Source of the DNA: CALJFL01 sp039964455
GTDB lineage: Bacteria > Pseudomonadota > Gammaproteobacteria > Pseudomonadales > Halieaceae
Assembly (NCBI GenBank): GCA_039964455.1
Contig: JBDVXK010000020.1
Span: 1-63,096, forward strand
Length of the DNA: 63,096 nt
Direction: 5' to 3'
The notes below the pieces were generated by a model. The model had not been told where the DNA came from. It searched no databases and saw only the letters and a list, made by a program, of their open reading frames with translations. Each line of letters begins with the position of its first letter. Positions within the stretch are counted from its first letter, which is position 1. Positions 50,726 to 59,642 of the stretch are shown in pieces. The translations under genes were made by a program, and so were the position numbers.

Positions 50726-51502
50726 CGGCTTCAGCTTTCCACTGAATGCCACCAGAGCCGATGCTACCGCAACATTAAGCGATTCAACGCCATTGTGCAT
50801 GGGAATAGACAGGCCCTTATCGGCCAGGGCGCTGATCTCTGGCGAGACCCCCTCGCTTTCATTGCCCAGCACGAATACGCAGTGCTCGGGTGGTTCGAAA
50901 TCAAACAGCGACGTCGTCGCGCCTCCCTCCAGCGTGCAGACGGTTATCCCTTTCTCCTGACAGTGTTGCAGCGAGGCCAGTAACGACTGGCATTGCAGCA
51001 TCGGTGCCCGATAAATGGTGCCGGCACTGGCCTTGATCACCAGTGGTCCCAGTGACGCGTTGCCGCGCCCCGGATGAATAATCCCGTCAATCGCCCCCGC
51101 CGCGGCCGAGCGAATAATCATGCCCAGATTCTGCGGGTTGGTGATGCCGTCCAGCGCCAGCAGTCTAAGCTTTGGGCCGTTCAGGCGGCTTGCGAGAAAC
51201 TCGTCGACGCTGTTAAAAGACGGGCACAGGATGTCTGCCGCAACGCCTTGATCCTGGCGGCCATTGCGGGAGATGCGCGCCAGCTCAGTTCGGCTGTGGT
51301 GTTTCACCGCAATGTCTCGCTTGCGCGCACTGGCCTCTATCTCATCGATGATCCGATCCCGCCGGTTACTGCTGGCCAGGTGGATAGCATGGCAGGGAAG
51401 GGTGGCGTCCTGAAGTGCCTCCAGTACCGCTTTGCGTCCGTATATCGTCAACACTTTGTTGAAGAAAGCCTTCTTTTCTTCATAGCTATTCCGGTCAGAC
51501 AT
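50717..51502 (-). CDS. TrmH/SpoU-family RNA methyltransferase
   Basis: A 261-residue SPOUT methyltransferase. N-terminal substrate-binding domain ('IYGRKAVLEALQDA') and the three SpoU motifs: 'GITNPQNLGMIIRSA', 'FVLGNESEGVS' and 'IPMHNGVESLNVAVASA'. It methylates a ribose 2'-O in tRNA or rRNA; the target is unclear (RlmB-like in build, not proven). It shares 8 bases with the AraC gene upstream on the same strand, so both may be one unit. Confidence 0.88.
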   Translation of the reverse strand: MSDRNSYEEKKAFFNKVLTIYGRKAVLEALQDATLPCHAIHLASSNRRDRIIDEIEASARKRDIAVKHHSRTELARISRNGRQDQGVAADILCPSFNSVDEFLASRLNGPKLRLLALDGITNPQNLGMIIRSAAAGAIDGIIHPGRGNASLGPLVIKASAGTIYRAPMLQCQSLLASLQHCQEKGITVCTLEGGATTSLFDFEPPEHCVFVLGNESEGVSPEISALADKGLSIPMHNGVESLNVAVASALVAFSGKLKPSL

Positions 51503-52559
51503 TACTTGCTACCGGTGTGCGTAATTGTTGGCGATACTGCCCGGGCGAGACGCCTGTCCATTTTTTGAAAGAGCGATAAAAAGCAGAGTTATCCTGAAAA
51601 CCCATCAAGGCCGCAATTGCATCAATCGACAACTCGGGCCTGGCGATATAGTGCACCGCCAGTGTCTGGCGAAATTTATCCTTGAGCTGTTGAAAGCTTG
51701 TCCCCTCAGCGGTCAGCCGCCGGTGCATTGTGCGCGCCGATATGTGCAGCGAGGCGGCGACCGCTTCGGCATTTGGCAGGCGGGCATTGCTGTATTGGCT
51801 GAGAATTTTTTCAATGCTCGCGGACAGGGTGCGCAGTTGGCCGGGCTCGTCTCGCCGCACCAGTTGATAAGGGGCCTGCCGAAGAAACTCCCGCAGATCC
51901 TCTTCATTGCGCGTGACAGGAAAAGACAGCGCCGCCGTTGGTAATACCAGACCGGAAGCAGATTCCCCAAAGTAGACGGGGCAATCGAACAGCGCCTGGT
52001 ATTCAGTTTGGTCTGCGGGCTCTGGTGCCCGCAGGTGCACAGCCTGCAACGGAAGTTGTCGTCCAATAAGCCAGCTATAGAAGCGATACATCATCAACTG
52101 GATGTTGGCCTGGGCGACAAAGGCACCCTGATCTTGCGTGGTGCTGGGGCGCTGAAAAACACAGAGTACCTGATCCTTGCCGGTGAGAGGGCGCAGCGCG
52201 CCGGCTCCCTTGTCATAGCCTCTGGCCTCTGAGCGATATTGGTCACAGTATTCATGAAACTCCCAGCTGCGCACCAATGCTTGCTCAAGGGTTGTGCAGT
52301 GAATGATGAACAGGCACATCATTCGGAAGGTGCCAGGAGGCGCGTGATATTCATGCCCAAGGCCGAAGGCCTCATCCTGCAGGATCTTCATTAGCAGGCG
52401 ATATAACTTGCTGTAGCAGGCGCTGGGGACGCGTTCAGGTTGTGGCTGGTCTGATGTCAGTGGATTGAAGTCGAGCTCGATGATAGCGAGCGCCTGTTCC
52501 ACCGGGTATCCCTGATCTTCCACTACCCGCAGTAGCGTGATCAGGGTTTTTAGGGGCAT
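51495..52559 (-). CDS. AraC-family transcriptional regulator
   Basis: A 354-residue regulator with an N-terminal AraC-type ligand-binding region (about 20-220, 'AraC_binding_2'-like) and C-terminal double helix-turn-helix: 'AEAVAASLHISARTMHRRL' and 'SIDAIAALMGFQDNSAFYRS'. The OruR/ArgR-like group with this layout often controls catabolism or fatty-acid genes. Target and effector unknown. It overlaps the methyltransferase by 8 bases. Confidence 0.9.
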   Translation of the reverse strand: MPLKTLITLLRVVEDQGYPVEQALAIIELDFNPLTSDQPQPERVPSACYSKLYRLLMKILQDEAFGLGHEYHAPPGTFRMMCLFIIHCTTLEQALVRSWEFHEYCDQYRSEARGYDKGAGALRPLTGKDQVLCVFQRPSTTQDQGAFVAQANIQLMMYRFYSWLIGRQLPLQAVHLRAPEPADQTEYQALFDCPVYFGESASGLVLPTAALSFPVTRNEEDLREFLRQAPYQLVRRDEPGQLRTLSASIEKILSQYSNARLPNAEAVAASLHISARTMHRRLTAEGTSFQQLKDKFRQTLAVHYIARPELSIDAIAALMGFQDNSAFYRSFKKWTGVSPGQYRQQLRTPVASNV

Positions 52560-52610
52560 GGTATCCAGGGGAGTTTCCGTACGCGGCTGCAGTTGGCTGA
52601 ACAGTTCCGC

Positions 52611-53516
52611 CTAGTTTACCCGCTCGCGTCCGCTGGCCAGACGGGTTACCCGTTCTGCAGAAGCTTTCATTCTTTCGGCAATTTCCTCGATCTGGGCGCC
52701 GGTCACCGGGCTGTCGAAAGAGCCTGCCACAAAGCACATGACGGGAACCTCCTTATAAACGAAAACAGGAACAGAGATTGTGCTTACCTGATAGCGCGCC
52801 TTTGGGTCGATACGATCCAGGTGATACTGCTCCTCGCAAAGGTCGCGTTGATAATTGTTGGCTGCTTCTTCCAGTTCACTCAGGCTCCAGGATTCGTGTA
52901 TGCGCGCCAACTCACGGGTGAGTTCTTCTTCTGCCCGGGTTTTCAGGGCGACTTCATAGCCCCTGGCACGAATGCCGATAACGGAGACGCGGAGTTTTTG
53001 GTCAAGCTTTTCGTTATAGCCACCACGGGATTCATGCGCGCGAGTCAGCCAGTCCTCCAGCTGCTTCGCCGGGGAGAAGGCTGTAAAGCAGGCCGCCAGC
53101 GGCGCGGTATTGGGTAGCCTCAGTCCCAGCTGGAATGAGTCAATCAGGGGAGTAGCGCTGCCGTACAGTGCCAGCAGGACCAGGTGGAGCTTGGAGCGCG
53201 CGGTCACAGCAAAACCGATATCCAGGTCACTTTGCAGGCTTTCTAGTTCCGGACGGGCATACTCGAGCACAGGGAACTGGGCGAAGGCTGCGTTGCCAGC
53301 TGCAATAATTGAGGGCCCCAACCTGTAGGCCTTGGTTTTCGGGTGCTGCACCAGGAAGCCGTAATTGGCCATGGTTGTCAAAATGGCGTGGCAGGTAGCT
53401 TTGTTGAGGTTCAACCGCCGGGTCATCTCGGTCAGGCCAAAGGCTTGCTGGGGATTTGCCATCAGCAGATCCAGTATGGCCAGGGCACGGGCTGTGGGTT
53501 GTGAAAACAGCGCCAC
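52611..53516 (-). CDS. IclR-family transcriptional regulator
   Basis: A 301-residue IclR regulator. N-terminal winged helix 'FGLTEMTRRLNLNKATCHAI' and a GAF-like effector domain (about 85-260; 'RLGPSIIAAGNAAF' precedes it). IclR proteins usually control aromatic or acetate catabolism; no target operon is adjacent. It is divergent from the glutaredoxin-like gene with 109 bases between them and ends 51 bases before the AraC start. Confidence 0.9.
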   Translation of the reverse strand: MALFSQPTARALAILDLLMANPQQAFGLTEMTRRLNLNKATCHAILTTMANYGFLVQHPKTKAYRLGPSIIAAGNAAFAQFPVLEYARPELESLQSDLDIGFAVTARSKLHLVLLALYGSATPLIDSFQLGLRLPNTAPLAACFTAFSPAKQLEDWLTRAHESRGGYNEKLDQKLRVSVIGIRARGYEVALKTRAEEELTRELARIHESWSLSELEEAANNYQRDLCEEQYHLDRIDPKARYQVSTISVPVFVYKEVPVMCFVAGSFDSPVTGAQIEEIAERMKASAERVTRLASGRERVN

Positions 53517-53625
53517 GTTTTAACTCCTTGGATGCGTGTGTTTACAGTATAGATTATTGTACCTTAGCCGAGCGGGTGGCGTAAGCTATCGGCGCAGTGC
53601 GGTTTGGAAATTATAAGAGGATTTT

Positions 53626-53883
53626 ATGGCACCAGCATCAGGGCGCGGCTCGCTAACGTTGTACGGAACATCGGCCTGCCACTTATGTGAACTTGCCGAG
53701 GAGATTCTGGAAAATCTGGCGGCTGCGGAGGCGGCGCCGCCGGTTGAAAAGCAGGATATCAGCGATGACGATGCATTATTTGAGGCCTACGGGGAACGCA
53801 TCCCGGTGCTGCGCGATGCACAGGGCCGGGAGCTGGGCTGGCCATTTGATGCCCAGGCCGTAATGGCCTGGCTGGCGGCTTAG
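53626..53883 (+). CDS. Glutaredoxin-like protein (DUF836 type)
   Basis: An 85-residue thioredoxin-fold protein with CxxC active site in 'TSACHLCELAEEIL' (about residues 16-29) and a cis-proline region 'ERIPVLRDAQGREL'. Small glutaredoxin-family reductase or carrier; partner unknown. AAGAGGATTTT precedes the ATG. It converges with the UspA gene, 3 bases between stops. Confidence 0.85.
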   Translation: MAPASGRGSLTLYGTSACHLCELAEEILENLAAAEAAPPVEKQDISDDDALFEAYGERIPVLRDAQGRELGWPFDAQAVMAWLAA

Positions 53884-53886
53884 CCT

Positions 53887-54330
53887 TTATTTACGGGGTT
53901 CGCCCACGCGCACAGCCAGTACATCGCAGCTCGCCCCATGGAGTACACCATTGGCGGTGGAGCCCATTAGCAAGGCCAGGCCATAGCGACCGTGACTACC
54001 AACGACGATCAGGTCAGCGCCAATTTCCTCAGCCTTGGCGTGGATCTCGACTTCGGGGCGGCCCAGAACAATATGTTGTTGCGCAGCGGGCATATCATGG
54101 CTTTCTCCAAAGCGCTGCAGTTGCGCGGAGGCCTGTTGATGGATTTCATCCTGGATGCCGGAAAAATCCATGGGGATGTCGCCGCCATAGGCGAAACTCA
54201 GCGGTTCTATCACATGGATAAGCTGGAGGCTTGCACTGGTGCCAGAGGCGACTGACCTTGCCCTTTGCACCACGTGGTCGGAGTCCTCGCTAAGATCGAC
54301 CGCGATGAGGATTTTGCTGTAATCGGACAT
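53887..54330 (-). CDS. Universal stress protein UspA family
   Basis: A 147-residue UspA-fold protein. The N-terminal strand 'KILIAVDLSEDSDHVVQRA' and the nucleotide-binding signature G-2x-G-9x-GS in 'VVGSHGRYGLALLMGSTAN' place it among ATP-binding Usp proteins. Start ATG 54330 follows GAGAGCGG. Stress roles are varied; no specific one can be assigned. Confidence 0.92.
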   Translation of the reverse strand: MSDYSKILIAVDLSEDSDHVVQRARSVASGTSASLQLIHVIEPLSFAYGGDIPMDFSGIQDEIHQQASAQLQRFGESHDMPAAQQHIVLGRPEVEIHAKAEEIGADLIVVGSHGRYGLALLMGSTANGVLHGASCDVLAVRVGEPRK

Positions 54331-54445
54331 GTTTCCGCTCTCTAAAAATAACTTATGGCATTTATAGCATAGAATTAGCGGTTTGGAGCGGGAGTGCTTC
54401 ATTTCATCCACCGGAACCTTGATTTCGATCAGTAGGAGTAGGGCC

Positions 54446-54901
54446 TTGGAATACCTGATTGTCATTTTGGTCATCGGTCTGGCGATAGCACCGTTGTTAC
54501 ATTTCCTGCCCAGCAAGCGGCAGCGTGCGCTGGCGGGGTTGCGCGAACAGGCCGCGGTAGCAGGCCTGTTTGTGGAGTTTCGTGACCTTCCCGGCGCTGA
54601 CCGGGAATATCGGCGCCAGCCAGCCAATGTTCGTCAGCTTATTTATTACGGGGTTCGACTGCCTCCCTCGCGGGATGATGGCCCGCGAAGTGGCAGTTGG
54701 CGGCTGCGGGAGCAGGGCTGGCAGCCTTTGGATGGGGCGGGTGAACCGCCGAACGCGCTCACGCAAATGCCTGCGGAAATTCTTGCCGGAAGCGTTGATG
54801 AAAGTAGCTGTGGGGTGTACTGGCGGGAGGAGGGTGATGCCACTGCTGTTGATGAAATTATTCGCCTTTTGGGCGTCTGGCGTGAAGAGATAGTAGGGTG
54901 A
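54446..54901 (+). CDS. Membrane-anchored protein of unknown function upstream of topA
   Basis: A 151-residue protein with one N-terminal membrane helix ('EYLIVILVIGLAIAPLLHFL', residues 2-21) followed by a basic 'PSKRQRA' and a cytoplasmic domain of about 125 residues I do not recognise ('WREEGDATAVDEIIRLLG' near the end). The start is TTG 54446 with AGGAG 7 bases upstream; reading from 54383 would add an unlikely N-terminus. It precedes topA by 109 bases, a position occupied by a similar unknown in Pseudomonas as I recall, but the equivalence is not verified. Confidence 0.65.
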   Translation: MEYLIVILVIGLAIAPLLHFLPSKRQRALAGLREQAAVAGLFVEFRDLPGADREYRRQPANVRQLIYYGVRLPPSRDDGPRSGSWRLREQGWQPLDGAGEPPNALTQMPAEILAGSVDESSCGVYWREEGDATAVDEIIRLLGVWREEIVG

Positions 54902-54917
54902 AGTTTGTTGTTTTTGC

Positions 54918-54946
54918 TTGACCGCGACCGGCAAGCGACATATATA
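54918..54946 (+). promoter_or_regulatory. Predicted promoter of topA
   Basis: -35 TTGACC at 54918-54923, 17-base GC-rich spacer, -10 TATATA at 54941-54946, 65 bases before the topA start codon. topA promoters are often supercoiling-sensitive, consistent with the AT-rich -10 followed by GC-rich sequence, but that is not shown here. Confidence 0.55.
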
Positions 54947-55010
54947 TGCCACTTTTTTGCGCGCGGGAAACTCGCCGCGGCAGACATTTTCAAGGAATGA
55001 TTGAGCCTCT

Positions 55011-57668
55011 ATGGGTAAATCACTAGTAATTGTAGAGTCGCCGGCCAAAGCCAAGACGATTAATAAATATCTTGGCTCGGACTTCGTCGTCAAATCCAGT
55101 GTGGGCCACATTCGCGACCTGCCTACGGCAGGCAGTGCTGCAAAGGTTGACCCCAAGCAGCGTGCCGCCCAGGCCGCCAAGACACGTAAAATGGCGCCCG
55201 AGAAAAAAGCGGCTTACAAAAAGGCCAAGGCCCGGGAACAGCTGATTCGGCGTATGGGGATTGACCCGGAGCACGACTGGAAGGCGCAGTACGAAATATT
55301 GCCAGGGAAGGAGAAGGTCGTAAGCGAACTGCGTAAGCTGGCCGCTAACAGTGATGCTATTTATCTGGCGACTGACCTTGATAGAGAGGGAGAGGCGATT
55401 GCCTGGCACCTGCGCGAAGCCATAGGCGGCGACGACTCACGCTATCAGCGGGTTGTCTTCAATGAAATCACCAAAAAGGCGATTACAGAGGCCTTCGAGC
55501 AACCCTCAGAGCTGGACCAGAATCGGGTCAACGCCCAGCAAGCCAGGCGATTCCTTGATCGTGTCGTTGGTTACATGGTGTCACCGTTGCTGTGGGCCAA
55601 AGTCGCCCGGGGTTTGTCTGCAGGCCGTGTACAGTCTGTTGCGGTTCGACTGATCGTTGAGCGGGAGCGAGAGATTCGGGCCTTTGTGCCTGAAGAATAC
55701 TGGGAAATCCACGCGGCGCTGGGTGGCAAGGGCGAAGAAAAGGGTCGATTCCAGGTTCGCAAATTCGAAGGTAATAAATTCCGGCCAGATAATGAAATCG
55801 ATGCGATGGCCGCTAATGCCGCGCTGGAGAAGTCCACCTATGTGGTCAGCAAGCGTGAGGATAAGCCTACGCGCTCAAAGCCCCCCGCACCTTTCATTAC
55901 ATCGACGCTGCAGCAGGCCGCGAGTACCCGGTTGGGATTCTCTGTCAAGAAGACCATGATGATGGCCCAGCGGCTCTATGAGGCAGGCTACATCACGTAT
56001 ATGCGTACAGACTCGACTAACCTGAGTGCTGATGCGGTGGCTGCCTGTCGGGAGTACATCGGCAATAACTTTCCACCGCGCTACCTGCCCGAAGCCCCCC
56101 AGTCTTACTCCTCCAAGGAAGGCGCACAGGAAGCTCACGAGGCGATAAGGCCATCTGACGTCAATGTGCTGCAATCCTCACTGAAGTCCATGGAGCGTGA
56201 TGCCGAGCGACTTTACGAGTTGATCTGGCGCCAGTTCGTCGCGGGGCAAATGCCCGGGGCCGAATACACCAGTACCACGCTCACGGTTGCCGCGGGTGAC
56301 TACGAGTTGAATGCCAAGGGACGCATCATTCGCTTCGATGGTTTTACTCGAGTGCAGCCACCAGCGGGCCGCAAAGGCGATGATGACGTATTGCCTGATA
56401 TGAAAGAAGGGGAAACCCTGGACCTTAAGTCATTGGAGCCTGCCCAGCACTTTACCAAGCCCACCGCCCGCTATGGTGAGGCCAGCCTGGTGCGAGAACT
56501 CGAAAAACGTGGCATAGGCCGACCGTCTACCTACGCATCTATCATTTCCACGATTCAGGATCGGGGTTATGTGCGGCTGGAAAACAAGCGTTTCTACGCT
56601 GAAAAAATGGGTGACATTGTCACCGAGAGGCTGCAAAAAAGTTTTAGCGAGTTGCTGGACTACGGTTTCACCGCATCAATGGAAGAACACCTGGACGAGG
56701 TGGCCCAGGGACAGCTTGACTGGCGAGCCCTGCTGGATGACTTTTACGGTGAGTTCAGCGACTTGCTGGCCACTGCGGGGGAGCCAGAGCCGGCGGGTAT
56801 GCAACCCAACGAACCGACCATGACGGATATCGAATGCAGTAACTGCGGCCGCGATATGCAGATACGCACCGCGAGTACCGGTGTCTTTCTGGGCTGTTCA
56901 GGCTATGCACTGCCGCCCAAGGAGCGCTGCAAGCAGACGATCAACCTGGTGCCGGGCGATGAGGCCATAGACGAAGACGCCGACGATGAGGCGGAATCAC
57001 GACTGCTTCGCAACAAACACCGTTGCAAGATCTGCAATACGGCTATGGACAGTTACCTGATAGACGAGCAACGCAAATTGCATGTCTGTGGTAATAACCC
57101 GGATTGCAGCGGCTTTGAAGTAGAGCAGGGCAAGTTCAAGATCAAGGGCTATGACGGCCCCGTTCTTGAATGTGATAAGTGCGGCGCCGATATGCAACTC
57201 AAGACCGGACGCTTTGGTAAGTATTTTGGCTGTACCTCCGAGAGCTGCAAGAATACCCGTAAGTTGCTGCGTAATGGCGAGGCAGCGCCGCCGAAAATGG
57301 ACCCGGTGCCAATGCCGGAACTGGTGTGCCAGAAAGTGGAAGACACCTATATCTTGCGTGACGGCGCGGCCGGCCTTTTTCTGGCGGCCAGTCAGTTTCC
57401 CCGTAATCGTGAAACCCGTGCGCCTTTCGTCGATGAGCTGTTGCCTCACAAGGACGAGATCGATCCCAAGTACACCTTCCTGTTTAGTGCACCTGTAGCA
57501 GACGACGATGGTAATCGCTCGCAGGTGAGATTCAGTCGCAAGAGCAAAGAGCAATATGTGATGACTGAGAAGGACAGCAAGGCGACCGGCTGGAAAGCCT
57601 GGTATCGAAACGGCCGTTGGGAGGAGGAGCGATCAGCCTCTGGCGGCAAGCGCAAAAAGAAGGGATGA
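55011..57668 (+). CDS. topA: DNA topoisomerase I
   Basis: An 885-residue type IA topoisomerase that relaxes negative supercoils. N-terminal Toprim 'LVIVESPAKAKTINKYLG'; the nucleophile is Y330 in 'YEAGYITYMRTDSTNLS'; 'ATDLDREGEAIAWHL' holds Mg ligands. The C-terminal region has zinc ribbons: 'CSNCGRDMQIRTASTGVFLGC' in two parts near 606-628, 'CKICNTAMDSYL' and 'CDKCGADMQLKTGRFGKYFGC'. It ends in a basic tail ('GGKRKKKG'). Its TGA overlaps the next gene (ATGA). Confidence 0.97.
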   Translation: MGKSLVIVESPAKAKTINKYLGSDFVVKSSVGHIRDLPTAGSAAKVDPKQRAAQAAKTRKMAPEKKAAYKKAKAREQLIRRMGIDPEHDWKAQYEILPGKEKVVSELRKLAANSDAIYLATDLDREGEAIAWHLREAIGGDDSRYQRVVFNEITKKAITEAFEQPSELDQNRVNAQQARRFLDRVVGYMVSPLLWAKVARGLSAGRVQSVAVRLIVEREREIRAFVPEEYWEIHAALGGKGEEKGRFQVRKFEGNKFRPDNEIDAMAANAALEKSTYVVSKREDKPTRSKPPAPFITSTLQQAASTRLGFSVKKTMMMAQRLYEAGYITYMRTDSTNLSADAVAACREYIGNNFPPRYLPEAPQSYSSKEGAQEAHEAIRPSDVNVLQSSLKSMERDAERLYELIWRQFVAGQMPGAEYTSTTLTVAAGDYELNAKGRIIRFDGFTRVQPPAGRKGDDDVLPDMKEGETLDLKSLEPAQHFTKPTARYGEASLVRELEKRGIGRPSTYASIISTIQDRGYVRLENKRFYAEKMGDIVTERLQKSFSELLDYGFTASMEEHLDEVAQGQLDWRALLDDFYGEFSDLLATAGEPEPAGMQPNEPTMTDIECSNCGRDMQIRTASTGVFLGCSGYALPPKERCKQTINLVPGDEAIDEDADDEAESRLLRNKHRCKICNTAMDSYLIDEQRKLHVCGNNPDCSGFEVEQGKFKIKGYDGPVLECDKCGADMQLKTGRFGKYFGCTSESCKNTRKLLRNGEAAPPKMDPVPMPELVCQKVEDTYILRDGAAGLFLAASQFPRNRETRAPFVDELLPHKDEIDPKYTFLFSAPVADDDGNRSQVRFSRKSKEQYVMTEKDSKATGWKAWYRNGRWEEERSASGGKRKKKG

Positions 57669-58135
57669 GTTCGACCCGAGCGCTCGCTAACCACAGCCTT
57701 TATCTGGCCAAAATACAGCTGTCCTCATGGGTCGGGCAGCTTGAGGCCCAGCAATTACCTGTCACTGTAGTCGCGCAGGCATTCATGCCTGCTGTGCGCG
57801 GTCATCTTCTGAATGCCTATGGGTATCTATTGCTCACCCTGATTGATGCCAGTGATTCTGGCCAGCCGCTTCCACAGTGTGTCGCACAGTTGCCTGCTGT
57901 CGCGCCTGGAAAAGCCAGCCCGGGCACTCTCAATGAACTTCAGCGCCTTGAGCAAGAGGGCTGGCTTAAAGCGCTGCTAGAGCTGCCAGAGCTGACACCG
58001 TCTGCCGCCAACAATTCACCCGGCAACCTGGCGTCAGCGGCCATGCCGGCATCGGGCGTCGATGAAGCCACGCTATGGTGTAACTCGATGGAGAAGGCCA
58101 TTGAGACGCTGGGCGATTCATTGGACGAATGTTAG
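57665..58135 (+). CDS. DUF6586-like protein
   Basis: A 156-residue helical protein. N-terminal 'SLYLAKIQLSSWVGQLE' and 'HLLNAYGYLLLTLIDAS' match my recollection of the DUF6586 family found next to topA in Pseudomonas. No catalytic motif or membrane segment. ATG 57665 overlaps the topA stop, so it is translationally coupled, implying a topA-linked role that is not known. An earlier in-frame start would lie within topA. Confidence 0.65.
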   Translation: MSSTRALANHSLYLAKIQLSSWVGQLEAQQLPVTVVAQAFMPAVRGHLLNAYGYLLLTLIDASDSGQPLPQCVAQLPAVAPGKASPGTLNELQRLEQEGWLKALLELPELTPSAANNSPGNLASAAMPASGVDEATLWCNSMEKAIETLGDSLDEC

Positions 58136-58203
58136 GCGGCGCTGGTGGCACCATGAAGCGGCTGTTATGATGAAAGTGATTTAAACGTAGAGAGGTTGTT
58201 TTA

Positions 58204-58455
58204 GTGTCCACTTCCTTATTGGAAATTGTCGATATGGGTGACGGTGAAATCGTACTCCAGCGTGCGGACGATGACTCCGAGCCGTTGGTCACCATCACTT
58301 TCTCGGAAGAATCTCGCATGTACCTGATGGACAATGGACTGGAGGTCGCCAAGGCGATGATTCAGGCCGGCATTCAGGCCGCTGCAACACTGGCGGAACA
58401 GAATGAGCTGGAGGTTGAGGCAACGGTAGATGCCCCAGCCCGCGTGATTCACTAG
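58204..58455 (+). CDS. Small conserved-looking protein of unknown function
   Basis: An 83-residue acidic protein ('DMGDGEIVLQRADDDSEPLV', then 'VTITFSEESRMYLMDNGLEVAK'), with an alternating alpha/beta pattern and no motif I recognise. GTG 58204 has GAGAGG 8 bases upstream. It lies between the DUF6586 gene and lexA, convergent with lexA. Pseudomonas carries the SOS inhibitor sulA near here; this protein does not look like SulA, so identity is open. Confidence 0.6.
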   Translation: MSTSLLEIVDMGDGEIVLQRADDDSEPLVTITFSEESRMYLMDNGLEVAKAMIQAGIQAAATLAEQNELEVEATVDAPARVIH

Positions 58456-58545
58456 AGACGAAAGTTTCTAACTGCCTGGCAGAGTAACCCATCTTTCAGG
58501 CTCATAACTGCTACCGCATTCGCGGTGGCCCTGCAGCAACGACGC

Positions 58546-59148
58546 TTAATTACCCCGCCGAAGTACCCCTACACTCAGTCCCTCTATCTGAAATTCACTT
58601 TCCCGCAGATCCACCTTGATCGGTTGGTAGTCAGGATTTTCGGGTAGAAGTTCAATCAGGTGTTTTTGTTTAGTCTTGTGCAAACGCTTGACGGTGACCT
58701 CATCTTCAATCCTTGCCACAACAATGTCGCCATTGGCCGCCACCGGCGTGCTGTGCACCGCCAGCAGATCGCCGTCAAATATGCCGATATCGATCATGCT
58801 GTCGCCGGTCACGCGCAGGAAGTAGTCCGCGGCAGGTTTGAAAAAGTTAGCGGGCACGTCACAGTGATCTTCAATGTGTTCCTCGGCCAGTACCGGGTTG
58901 CCCGCGGCCACACGTCCGATAATCGGTATGCCGCGACTCTCTGGCAGGCGAATACCGCGTGAGGCACCGGCGATCATCTCGATAGCGCCTTTGCGCGCAA
59001 GCGCTTTCAGGTGCTCTTCTGCGGCATTAGCGGACTTGAAACCCAGCTCTTTGGCAATATCCGCACGGGTAGGTGGGTAGCCTGTGTCGTCGATATGTTG
59101 CTTGACGATATCCAGTACCTGTTGCTGTCGGTTGGTGAGCTTTTCCAT
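58546..59148 (-). CDS. lexA: LexA repressor
   Basis: A 200-residue SOS repressor. The N-terminal winged helix includes 'TRADIAKELGFKSANAAEEH'. The self-cleavage site is A82-G83 in 'VAAGNPVLAEE', and the catalytic dyad is S117 ('GDSMIDIGIFDGD') and K154 ('VTVKRL'). Two SOS boxes lie directly upstream, giving classic autoregulation. It is transcribed alone; 90 bases separate its stop from the convergent 83-aa gene. Confidence 0.96.
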   Translation of the reverse strand: MEKLTNRQQQVLDIVKQHIDDTGYPPTRADIAKELGFKSANAAEEHLKALARKGAIEMIAGASRGIRLPESRGIPIIGRVAAGNPVLAEEHIEDHCDVPANFFKPAADYFLRVTGDSMIDIGIFDGDLLAVHSTPVAANGDIVVARIEDEVTVKRLHKTKQKHLIELLPENPDYQPIKVDLRESEFQIEGLSVGVLRRGN

Positions 59149-59159
59149 GGCGGCCCCAT

Positions 59160-59175
59160 CTGTGTATTTATACAG
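59160..59175. promoter_or_regulatory. SOS (LexA) box 1 of lexA
   Basis: CTGTGTATTTATACAG: perfect CTGT-N8-ACAG, 11 bases before the lexA start codon and near the predicted transcription start. Confidence 0.85.
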
Positions 59176-59178
59176 TAC

Positions 59179-59194
59179 ATGGGATTATATACAG
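59179..59194. promoter_or_regulatory. SOS (LexA) box 2 of lexA, degenerate
   Basis: On the minus strand CTGTATATAATCCCAT: perfect CTGT half, relaxed second half. It is one helical turn and a half upstream of box 1 and overlaps the -10, as the second box of E. coli lexA does. Confidence 0.6.
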
Positions 59195-59213
59195 TATCTG
59201 CGCAAATGTTCAA
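59184..59213 (-). promoter_or_regulatory. Predicted promoter of lexA
   Basis: Minus-strand -35 TTGAAC (complement of 59208-59213), 18-base spacer, perfect -10 TATAAT (complement of 59184-59189), overlapped by SOS box 2. Confidence 0.6.
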
Positions 59214-59304
59214 TCAGGAAGTTACGCAGTAACAGGGCGGTGTTTAGTGGGAAGCGGTCGAGCAGGCCTTGAGCGGCGGGCCTGCAGGGGAAATAGTAGC
59301 GCCG

Positions 59305-59622
59305 CTAAAAGTCCTCTACACCGTACATGGCGTCCGGCTCAATCGTGTTCAGTGGACTATTCCAGTCCTCCGGGTGAAAGGGCAGGTCGGGATCCAGGCC
59401 GTCCTCATCGACCAGTTCGAACGGTGTGCGCCAGTCCTCCGGTGCCTCAGCCTTTGCCAGCAGAAGCTCACGCCAGGCGTCCAGGTCATACTCTGTGACT
59501 TCACCGTCAAGATACTGGGTTTCAATACAGAGGTTAGCGGGATCCCACGCTACTACTTCGAACAGGGCATTGGTTTGCAGGTCTTTATACCATCCGCCCA
59601 CAACGGGGCTTAACATCTTCAT
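59305..59622 (-). CDS. DUF6763-like protein
   Basis: A 105-residue acidic protein. 'GGWYKDLQTNALFEVVAWD' and 'CIETQYLDGEVTEYDLDAW' then 'APEDWRTPFE' match my recollection of the small DUF6763 family; function unknown. Start choice is uncertain: ATG 59622 gives the usual short N-terminus before 'VGGWYKDL'; ATG 59682 or TTG 59691 would extend it by 20 or more residues but have no ribosome-binding site. A perfect palindrome at 59643-59658 lies just upstream of the chosen start. Confidence 0.7.
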   Translation of the reverse strand: MKMLSPVVGGWYKDLQTNALFEVVAWDPANLCIETQYLDGEVTEYDLDAWRELLLAKAEAPEDWRTPFELVDEDGLDPDLPFHPEDWNSPLNTIEPDAMYGVEDF

Positions 59623-59642
59623 TTCGCTATACTCGCTGGACC

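Noticed and set aside
58511..58528. Hairpin CTACCGC-ATTC-GCGGTGG between the 83-aa gene and lexA
   Set aside because: A good stem for a convergent gap, but neither strand has a T run after it, so I do not call a terminator.
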